The notes beneath the pieces were generated by a model. It saw only the letters and a list, made by a program, of their open reading frames with translations, searched no databases and had not been told where the DNA came from. Both the position numbers and the translations under genes were made by a program. From NCBI RefSeq assembly GCF_932526225.1, contig NC_064037.1, positions 2,571,203 to 2,635,202 of the forward strand: a DNA stretch of 64,000 bases. The letters are read 5' to 3'. This DNA comes from Nematostella vectensis. Its lineage: Eukaryota > Cnidaria > Anthozoa > Actiniaria > Edwardsiidae. Below are positions 42,901 to 51,900 of the stretch, piece by piece. Each line of letters begins with the position of its first letter. Within the stretch, counting starts at the first letter, position 1.

Positions 42901-43762
42901 CCTCCCTTCGTTCCTTTGCCAGGGGTGAATCCAGGATTTCAAAAAAGGGGGTGGATAATGGCCAGGTAGGTGGCCTGTAACCGATCCGGGGGTTCTTGGT
43001 AGGGCACATAGATCTAACAATACTTCAAGCTGAGTTGAATTTGTCACATCAGCAAAGTCAAGCAGGAGATGGCACATGGACAGGACCTTCTCCGTAGTTT
43101 CTTCAAACAAAGTGAATTTTCAAAAAAAAATTTGCTCAAAAAGGGGGGTGGATATCCACCCAATCCACCTCCCCTGTATCCGCCCCTGCTTTGCACTTCT
43201 CAGACGGCAGGTAAAAAAGTCACCCTATAACCCCTGCCTTACCTAAGAACCTACCCCTTTTCCTATACCTCAGAAAAGACTGCAAGTTAGGAAAGTGCCC
43301 CCTCCCCCCTGTATTCTTTAGCAACCGACCCATGGCTGATGTACCTACACACCCCCGCCCCCCCCCCCCCCCCCCCCGCACACCCATCCCTTACATTCCT
43401 CTGCCACCAAACGACGTGATGGAAGAAACAGACAGCAAGGTTAAGAAGTGCCACTACCCCCCCCCCCCCCCCCCTCTTACCTTTGACTCAACTAAGGAGG
43501 ATGATTTTTTGGGATGCGCCTTAGTATTTGCAGCACTCCCTTCTGTTTACTGGATCTACTTCGACTCATTCAGCACTGTTTCCACCCGCAGATAACATCC
43601 TTTGAGCTATTTCAAAAGTTCCAGTGCATCGCGGTCAGCGGTCCTACGCATGATCAACAACCTGCCTTCCAGTGGAGCACGTCAGAATGGGAGAAACCGC
43701 TGGGCCATCCGGACAAGTTCGACTTTGAGCCTGTCAAAGTTTCTTGGGACAACAAGGACTAG
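33920..43762 (+). CDS. PLBD-like: Phospholipase B-like protein (PLBD family, lysosomal Ntn hydrolase), 11 exons, 541 aa
   Basis: Phase-consistent exons: 33920-34086, 35250-35493, 35637-35728, 35925-36142, 39894-39988, 40394-40554, 40820-40832, 41155-41306, 41599-41751, 42056-42215, 43592-43762. The start at 33920 was chosen because it gives a signal peptide (MKLVIILLTFLHVTES); an upstream in-frame ATG (33857) would mask it. Hallmarks: QASGDLEDLEVAL, the SGSCSAL segment whose Cys (about residue 197) is the expected N-terminal nucleophile after self-cleavage, SHVTWDTYLGML, DDFYMLSSGM, SGTYNNQWMVLDYKLF, and the C-terminal YNDYKHDPVSQCNC, SARSDLNPKDG and HGGTDCKITS. Length fits the family. Exon 7 is a 13-nt microexon. 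Exon 10's donor is followed by a minisatellite of its own copies. Whether it equates to PLBD1 or PLBD2 is not resolved. Confidence 0.95.
34500..35232 (+). repeat. Compound VNTR in PLBD intron 1 (11-bp CCTGGTATGAC units, ~200-bp higher-order units)
   Basis: Blocks beginning CTTACAGACTGAAGATCATA, a G tract, TAATAATTCACCCTCCATGT and CTGATCCTTGGTACGACCTGG start near 34500, 34691 and 34923. Each is followed by runs of 11-bp CCTGG(T/A)(A/G)(T/C)GAC units. The last run ends 17 bp before the exon 2 acceptor. Confidence 0.95.
36280..36535 (-). repeat. Dispersed repeat, two direct copies, with inverted copy at 39215-39440
   Basis: 'gacaattggct...tagcaattgatcc(a/g)aatcaaacca' occurs at 36293 and 36431 and in reverse complement at 39306-39360 (tggtttgattcggatcaatt). 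The inverted copies bracket about 2.8 kb of PLBD intron 4. Confidence 0.75.
37021..37534. repeat. ~510-bp MITE-like repeat, family shared with 59781-60374
   Basis: Over its whole length the sequence parallels 59800-60374: 'aattataatcagaacactgc', 'cgctagca', 'ctgtaaaattncttatct', 'agcgctcagagcaattgt', and the end 'cttttatagcggaacctcgt'. Ends are inverted (ctcctcccacccc / gggtgggaggag). The left tip is truncated. Confidence 0.85.
38340..39060 (+). repeat. Degenerate ~100-bp tandem repeat in PLBD intron 4
   Basis: 'catttcttgaataaggaaatg(a/g)tatttcataacgcc' followed by a 'gatttc..ttttac' stretch and 'aatagactaaaa(a/t)gaggg' recurs about six times with indels, and in reverse complement near 38900-39050. 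Confidence 0.75.
39425..39550 (+). repeat. 12-bp imperfect repeat (GTGGTTGTCACN)
   Basis: 'gtcacgagtggttgtcaccagtgg' units repeat about nine times after the dispersed-repeat copy at 39215-39440. Confidence 0.85.
40172..40279 (+). repeat. 29-bp tandem repeat, 3.7 units, in PLBD intron 5
   Basis: The unit ATGTCATCATATAGAATGTA + GACCAGGTA starts at 40172, 40201, 40230 and 40259; units are identical, so the array is recent. It contains an AG|GTAATG donor-like word. Confidence 0.95.
41808..42035 (+). repeat. Degenerate ~40-bp tandem repeat in PLBD intron 9
   Basis: 'gagactagctN...acgcctcacattcaa' recurs about six times with heavy drift. It ends shortly before the exon 10 acceptor. Confidence 0.7.
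42192..42870 (+). repeat. ~68-bp minisatellite copying the PLBD exon 10 end and donor
   Basis: The true boundary reads AACATGGTGGAACAGACTGC-AAG|GTAACTTATCC, with the exon ending at 42215. Each downstream unit reads ACCATGGCAGAACTGACTGC-AAG|GTAACTCATCC, followed by a C tract, GACCCACCCCATTACTCTTT and TACCAAG. About nine units follow, with donors near 42290, 42361, 42431, 42500, 42577, 42645, 42719 and 42789. Later degenerate units (AAGACTGCAAGTTAGG, ACAGACAGCAAGGTTAAG) persist to about 43450. Confidence 0.95.
42920..43188. mobile_element. 269-bp CAGGGG-type MITE with 6-bp CTTTGC duplication
   Basis: The ends are CAGGGGTGAATCCAGGATTT and, at the right, TGTATCCGCCCCTG, an inverted repeat of the hAT-like CAGGGG...CCCCTG form. 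CTTTGC flanks both ends (42914-42919, 43189-43194). It sits inside the decaying portion of the exon 10 minisatellite. An internal AAAAAAGGGGGTGGAT word is also repeated in GGGGGGTGGATATCCACCC. Confidence 0.75.
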
Positions 43763-44465
43763 ATATTCCCAAGTATTGCACTAATCTTTAGATTCTGGAT
43801 TCCAAAAATAGTTCAGTTTTTATTTTCATTTATTTGTAATCGTTTAAAAATCGATTAATCGATTTAACCATCATTTTATAAAAAAGAATTCTTATACTGT
43901 AGCTATTTCATTTTGGCTTAAAAAATGTAAAATGGCTAGCATGTGTTCCTCTGCTTGCATCGAGGATAATGAGGATTTACAACCTCATGAGGATTTACAA
44001 CCTCATTATGCTCACACATTTTAGTCTGTACATGAGATACGCATCAGCTAGCTTGTGATCACAAACTTTGGATTTCAAACATGAGCATTTTCTTGTACTT
44101 TAAACTTATCACAGTTGATGATACGGCTTCACTTTATGTGATTTTTTTTCGGCAGTTACAGGAATACGAACGGCCCCAATTGTTAAAGGGTGTTTCATCA
44201 TACAGGCATAGTTATGTGAAAAGAAAAGAAAAATTGTTTCTTATTAAATCATAAATTTTCTAATATAATTTAAAAAATACCTATTAATGAATTGCGATTT
44301 TGGATGCGCAAAATCATTGAAAGACCGCCATTATTTTTCCACTTCACTGACAATCTCTCTGCTTGAGTCCGATAAGTTACAGCAGGGAAGGATTGATAAT
44401 CATTGAATTATTAAAGTTTTTCCAAGTGACTAAGTTCGACAGCTTTTGTGTATTTTTGTTTAATA
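43763..44465. other. PLBD 3' UTR/intergenic DNA
   Basis: AT-rich, with no open frame. Contains a short inverted/direct duplication 'gaggatttacaacctcat' at 43970-44005. A polyadenylation signal was not assigned. Confidence 0.4.
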
Positions 44466-44800
44466 CTTACTTACTTAGGCCTCTTCATCCCTGATGAGAT
44501 ATAAGGTCAGTATAAGTCGTCTCCATTCTTGGCGGTTATGCGGGCAAGGTACTGTGCCTGTCCCCAACTGAGGCCAAGATCTTTTAATTCAGAGGCAATG
44601 GTTCTTTGCCAGGTGGTCTTTGGCCTGCCGGGTTTCCGCCTTTCTGCCGGTGTCTAATGCAGGGCAATCTTTGGTATCCGCTGTTGGTCCATGAGGAGGA
44701 CATGACCAAGTCATTTCAAGCGCTGGTATCTGACCTGATTGATCACGCTGCTGCTACCGGTCTTCTTGTAGAGCTCCTCATTTGATATGACGTTTGGCGT
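44465..44800 (-). pseudogene. LINE C-terminal ORF2 fragment (decayed)
   Basis: On the minus strand the sequence reads ELYKKTGSSSVINQV, then LGHVLLMDQQRIPKIAL, TPAERRKPGRPKTTWQRTI and DLGLSWGQAQYLA. This is the conserved tail after the RT domain in many non-LTR elements (GRPKTTWRRT motif). In-frame stops make it a dead fragment. The upstream RT is absent. Confidence 0.8.
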
Positions 44801-45906
44801 TTTACTAACAGCAGACGATCATAAGATACATGAACATCATTTGAAGGAGTCTAAATCTTAACCAGATTCTAAACGTATTTTGAAACTCCATGGCCACTGT
44901 AGTAGTCATTGTTATACGTCTACTATCCCCTCGATCCGGTATGAAGAGTAACTTTTTCACCTCGGTCAAAAATTAATATGTGCTTTGATACAACCCCCTT
45001 TTTCTTCAGCTAATGCTCTCTTAGTGAGGGGTGAGCGTGGGACTTTTCTTTCTCGCGAAACTCCACTAGGGCACTAACAACACCAGAAACTAAAGTGTAA
45101 GTTTCAGCTTCATTTATTAACATTTTAATACCCCCCCCCCCCCCCCTGTATGTTCACTGTTTTACTATCCCCCTGAAGCCACTATAAGCTTGGGTTACCC
45201 GTGTGCAAATCAAGCCGAAAAATAATTACACAAATTCTATGTTGTCTTGTTCTCAAGTCCTGTGTCGTTTACCAAGATGATATAGATTTCGTGTGAAAAT
45301 GTTAAAATCGATACTGTTTGCATCGCCGTTTTCAACGTTTATATTATACAATAAATTTCTAAAAGAGTTTTAACAGCTTCCAATCTTAAATATTTCATTG
45401 GAAAACAACAGCAAACTTATTAGGACTGACATGTATATTACGACTGACAAATATAAGTAAATGACCAGTAGGGGCGTGGCTGTGCACCCCCTATATTTTC
45501 TTAATGTTTCTGTATTGTGCACCCCCCCCCCCCCCCCAATCTTACGTGGCCTCCTACGGCTCTGCATTTCCAATGTTTTTATTAGCGGCTTGATTTCATT
45601 TCCAGAGAGAACACTTTGTGGTTGCTGTTGGTCTTTGTTTTGTTTTTCTGAAGAGCGGGTTGCCTTTGGCAAATTGCAAGCGAGGGACTATAGGAGACAA
45701 GGGAGGGGGAATGGGGAGAGAGAGAAACCAAAACACAAGCGAAAGTGCTGAAAAAGGAAGATTTGGTACCTACTTTTATCAATAGTCAAATGATGATTTA
45801 TCGTTTGCAATAGCCTTAAATTATTTTCATTTTACTGCAGTATCTCTTTTGAGAAGAACTTTGAGAAAAACTTAAGTACAGAACAGCACTTAATGCGGTT
45901 ATTAAT
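44801..45906. other. Intergenic DNA upstream of the KH gene
   Basis: Holds a C20 tract (45129-45147), a dispersed repeat with a C17 tract (45470-45570) shared with 9968-10068, and presumably the promoter and 5' UTR of the KH gene. No gene is supported. Confidence 0.5.
45470..45570 (-). repeat. Dispersed C-tract repeat, inverted copy of 9968-10068
   Basis: 'ttcttaatgtttctgtat', then a C tract, then 'cctcctacggctctgca' is the reverse complement of the copy at 9968-10068. Confidence 0.65.
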
Positions 45907-48900
45907 ATGGCTACTGTCACAAATATATATGTTCCAAAAAAGTTTACTGGAAGGGTTATCGGTCCAAGAGGATGGATTCTAAATAAAATTCAAACGGAAA
46001 CTAAGACCAAAATTAGACACTTTAAAGAAAATGGATACTTTGAAGTGAAAGGCGATAAGGACGCACAGCACAAGGCCAAGCTTCAAATAAAGAAAATTGT
46101 AGTAAGTATCAAATGATGAGGATTACCGTATTTACCCAAATAATACACTGGTTAGACAGAGGCTAGAGCTTCACCTGTTTACTGTCACCTTGTAGACTGG
46201 CGTGACAGTATAATAGTGAAGCTTGAGCCTCTGGTAACCAGGTACTCAAATAAGCACCCTGGCGCTTTTAAGATTTTTCAACTTTCAGGCGGGGCTAATT
46301 TGAGGAAGGCCCTTCTTTAAATGGACAGAACTTGCACAAATAGCCAAAGTATGTTTTTCTTTTGATATCAATTTTATACTACTACAACAGTGTAGTATAG
46401 TGCAGTCATTAACAAGGCTAACAACCTCCCAATCCTATTTATAAGACTCTGCAGATACATACCAATTATTTGCTGAGGGGGGTGCACTTTTATAGATACA
46501 GATATTTTGTGGGTTGAATTTTTTTTGTGAGTTTCAAATATTTAGTGGATATTTTGGGGTCCTACCCTATGTACATTAGAACGATGGTGTTCTTTTTAAT
46601 TTCCTGGAACTCTTTTCCTTGTAACTATGTTTTGGTTGATTTATTCATCTAGTCAGATCCAAGAATTTTTAAAGATCATCCTATAAAGGTCACCTTTTTA
46701 GATGACTCCTATCTGGAAGAAGGCAGTGAACTAAAACTTTTAAAAGTCGCTACACATTTGAATATTGGGAAGGAGTGTTACAAACTTTTCTTGACTGAGG
46801 AATCAAGGGAATCTCTTAGTAAGGTGAGGTGATTATCTGGATTATTAATGTCAAACAGAATGGAATATTATGATTTTCTATAAACCTGTGAATTACTCTT
46901 GTGAAATTAAAGACTCGGAAATGTGCAGAGCCAATTTTTTCGAATTTTAAGACGCCAAAAAATGAAGAAGAATAAAAGGCTGATTTAGGCAGTACAATTT
47001 AGTCGTATGCGACCTGCCTACGACAAGTCTTGGCACTGAATTACACATGACTACTTTCGTAGTCTAGCATTCTAGTGGAGTTGTAGGCTGATTTACATTT
47101 TACGACTTAAGTTGTAGACAGAGTTCAGTAGTAGGTGTAGAGGCTGCACTACTATTGTACCTTTAGTGTGTGTAAGACACCCTGGAAGGTCATTGATGTA
47201 GACCAAGAATAGTTACGGGCCAAGTATCGAGCATTGAGGTACTCCTCACCAAATTTTTTTTGGTGTCTAATAGCAATCCTCTAATAAACACTGCTGTTGT
47301 CTGTTTGCTAATTATGATGCAAACCAGCATAGTGTCCGTTCCTTTAAACCATAAAGTTTCAATTTTTTAAGTAAAATAGAACGAGGAACAGTATCAAAGG
47401 CTTTTGCAAGATCTAGAAGCACAACTAGATTAGACATGCCGTGATCTACATTAAGATACCATAAAGGCAGACAGACAGACACATATATGCCTTTATTTTA
47501 CAACAATTAAACACTTTCAATGTCACATACATATGACATTGTTATCAATAGAGGCTGTTAATAATACACTATAATACAAATCAGACAAATATACATTAAA
47601 AAAGGATAAATTTAATATTAATCGTAAAAAATAAAGTAAAAAAAGGTTAAAAAATTTAATAATATCAATATATATAATCTAAATAATATCTAGGTGTTAC
47701 AATATTTATCATAGAGGTTTGGCGGGCAAGTCGCATACAACTAAATCGTGCTGTCTAAATCAGCCTTAATGTATCACATCAATTGTAAAGATGATGAAAT
47801 AAAAAGTAATGTTTACCCCCCATTTTTAGGAGGTTTGTTGCCTTGATCCTCTACATGGGCCTTTACTTGAGAAGCTCAAGACTTTACACACCAAGAAAAC
47901 AGACACTGCATTCGATCTGTGGGGGCACTTTGGGTATTCGTACATTGTGGATATTGATGAGGGTGAGAACCAGGCTGTTTTTAGATTAATGTTAGATGTA
48001 TGTTTTGAAGCTAAACATGATAAGATCTAACAGTGCCGTACATTACTATTTTTGGTTATATCGATTTACCTACTTATTATGCAAATATTCAAAATGGCCT
48101 CGCGGAGTTTGAAACTTGAATTTGTTTTGTTAGCGAGACGTCGCATCGCAAAAATCGACCAAAACAGCAAAATATCCTGCTCTATACCAAGTTTGATATT
48201 TGATTGATGAGTTCCTGTTCTAGAAAGTAAAATATCGTTTGGGAAACCTTTTCAAATCGAGCACTTTTATTGGAAACTGCCGTAAAATCAAACTCTTTTC
48301 GTAATGTTTACATTTAGAAAAAGAGAAATATGAGTGTGATGGACCAAATTCTACGGCTTAGAACCTTGACAGGACTAAACTAGGATAAATGAGGATCATG
48401 GCATACTAAAACAATTTTCACCACAAGCCGAAACGAGTGCCCACAGGGTATGGTGAAAGTTGAGGAGAGCGGAGGTTGAATTGTGAGGACGAAAGTGCGA
48501 GTCAAGGCCCAACGTCTATACAACAGGGAAAAATCGCTGAAGAATAGGTATGAAAATTCGTGTCAACATTTAGCCGAAAAGCATTTACCCTACCCTTGTC
48601 TCTTGGGGGTTCGCTTCTTATCATTCTTTAGCTAAATGTCTTGCCCTGCGACCACCACAACAACATGGGGGGGGGGGGGGCACTCTAGCTGTAAACATGA
48701 TTGTTGGTTCCGACAGATACGAACATTTTATGCCCCCAAAAGAATGGAACCGCGCCACCCCTAAGAATATACCTGCATCTGAACTCTATACCCAAAACTC
48801 CACCAAGAATAGATAGCCCCCCCCCAAAAAAAGTAACCCAAATCTGAGTTCTATTCGTAAATCATACAAAAGCTTGAAACTTGCCAGTCCCGTAAAAAAG

Positions 48901-51900
48901 TTTTAGAAGGAAAATTTGCTTATCAAAATTAAATTTATTTTTATTCCCTTTTATAAAAAAAAAACTCTATCCTCCTCGCCTCCAAGGCCCTAGTCATCAA
49001 ACCCGGTACGATTTTACTTCCTTGTCTTCGCACCTTGTGTGAGCACACCACATGTGACATGCCCTCAGTCATCACAACCTCACTCCCCTTACCATGCATT
49101 TCTCAACCTTTAATTTTACACTCTATGCCTTTTCCTATTTGTCTGCACACACCATAAAATAGCCCTCATTGAGTAAGCGCATTACATAGCCACTCAAACC
49201 AGTGCCCCCTCTAAAATCTAATGCTAGAGGGGCATAATATGTTAAAATAAGCATTTGCGATAAGAACTTTTTGATGAATTAGCCCCCCCTACTCATCCTC
49301 AAAAATATCCAAACCTGAGTTCTATACATAAAATATACCAAGCATAGAAACTTACCTCCCAAATAAATAACCAAACCTAAATTCTATAGCCCAAGCATAC
49401 AAAATCTTGCTATAAGGGAGCTTCAACTCTCAGATTTGCTTATTAAATAAAATCAATTTTAATCCATTTTTATTAAAAAGACAACAAACAAACTCTGTTC
49501 AATAGGCACTGAGATAAAAAATGCTCCTGAAGTATCACCAAATAAAAATATTTATTTTCCATACAGTATGATATCTATGACTGCACAATTAGCCCCCCCC
49601 CCCAAAAAAAAAAAAAAATACCCAAACCTGAGTTCTATACATAAAATATACCAAGTATAGAAACTTACCTCCCAAGCAATTACTCAAACCTATATACCCC
49701 CAAACATATAAATTCTTAATATCACTATAGTTTTAAAGGGGAACTTCAACACTCAGACTTGCCTATCAAATCAAATTAATTTAATTCCCTTTTTATAAAA
49801 AAAAGACTCTTTGCACATATAATAGAGACTGGCGAGAAAAAAAATTAGCCTGAAGTATCACCAAATATGAATAGATATTTTCCATATGATATCTGCTCTA
49901 GTGAAGCTTGGAGCCTCTGGTACCCAGGGTATGACTATACTCCCATTCTCCTATTATCTCCAAGCCTAGTAATCAAACATGGTACAAGTTTACTTAATCT
50001 TCACAACCTGTGTCAGCACCCCCAATTAGACATACCCTTAGTCACCACCCCTTTGCCCTTACCATGCCTTTTCCTCACCCTAGTTTACACTTTATGCCTT
50101 TTTCCATTTGTCCGCACACACAATGAAATACACCCTCAATGGCTCTAACTTGGTGTTAGAACCTGTGTATTAAGCACGATTTGTGTCACAAAACTTCCTT
50201 TTTTTAATAAAATGAATCATGATGAAAACAGAGCTGGATACAATGAAGTCCTTTGGGGATGGTTCTGACACTGAGGTATACATACACCCCTCATTGAATA
50301 AGCACATTACATAGCCCCTCAAACAAGTGCCCCCTCTAGAATCCATTTATAAAAAAAGCCATAATGTGAGTATTTGTGGTAAGGACTTTTTTACAACGAG
50401 TAATAGCAAACTAATGCGGCAATGAATAATGACTGCCATCCCTGAGATTTACTGATCATAGCAAATCTATTTATTCCAGGATCAAATATAAACATTTAAA
50501 CAGTACTTTCATGTAGTGTCTTTAAATTGCATACAATAAACAGTGACTCGCGGCCAATCTGTATACGGTTTAGCTTCATTTTTTTTAATAAGACTCGCTG
50601 CCATCCTGTATAAGATTCGTTTTAGTTTCAATATCCCAGCAAAAAAATTTTTCTTGGAGTGTCTTCATTCCGAGTGCGAAAGCAAGATAAATCCAGGGAA
50701 ATTTTGTGCATTTGTATGACTTGATGAAACGTACAACTAGATAATTGGTGGTCAATGTTATAGCCTGCTAGCAGTGGCTTACCCTTCCACGTTCATTACA
50801 GTACGATTCGGTGAAGTCGTAAAAATAACCCTGTAAATGAGGTCTGTTGCCGATGAGAAACAACACAAATAGGGTATATATGACGCACTGAGTCGGTGAA
50901 ATCCCTGCTTAAACAGATAAGAAGAAATCACTGCTAGCAGAGAGTTAAAAAGCGGCGTTCAACATGATTTTCCCGATTCAACGGAACCGCCATTTTGTTT
51001 TCCCACTCTGAGTTGAGGCGTGTCCGCGTGAGACTGGGCATAGTAATACTCATCTCTGATTGGTAAATTAGATTGTTTATCAAATATAACCAAAAATGGT
51101 AATGTTCCGCACTGTCTACCCTCTAGCCTCGTGCAGCACAATTGCTCGTAGGATATTTTTGCGGCATTGCTGTTTCGTTTTTAGTTTCGATAGTTCGTTA
51201 TCGATGTTCTCCAAAACACTAAGCAAACCAGGCAAAACTTGAAAGCAAAGCAAAGTTCCCTTTTGATACCCTGAGAGCCTTGTTTCACTGTATTACCGTA
51301 AATGGTATAATACGCTGTGTCTACCTGCACGGCTTCCGGTAAAGGAGGAAAAAAAACTAGCTGCACGGCTGTCTCCAGTTGTCTCGATTTTTAGCCTAAA
51401 TAACAAATTTCTGGCTTTAAAACACTTCCACGATTATTTAGAACAGCCAAGCGACGATTTTTATCCTGAAAAGCTATTCAACAAGCGGCCCGCAAATGCT
51501 CGGCAAACTATGAACGAAGCGTGGAGTTCGACATTTCATGCATCGTTCATTATGTGCCGAGCATTCGCATGTCGCCTTTTGCGAATTTTTTCAAGCTCGA
51601 AGCCATCGTTTGAGGGTTATAAACGACGGTGGGAGGTTCTTAAAGTCAGAACTTTTCATTTTGGCTTAATGGCAAAAAGAAAAAAGGGAAGTGCATCTAC
51701 TTTTTTTCTCCTTGCACAGCTGTTATGGCGAAAACGAGGGTCGAACTCCACGCTTCGTTCATACTGTGCCGAGCATTTGCGGGTCACTCAATGCACTGCT
51801 TTTCAAGCTAAAAAAAATCTCTTGGCTGTTCTTAATAATCGTGGAACTGTTTTAAAGCCAGAAACTTGTTATTTAGGATAAAAATCGAGAAAACTGGAGA

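Noticed and set aside
43332..43595. Plus-strand proline-rich frame before the last PLBD exon
   Set aside because: It is produced by C homopolymers and degenerate minisatellite units in intron 10; the conserved protein resumes only at 43592.
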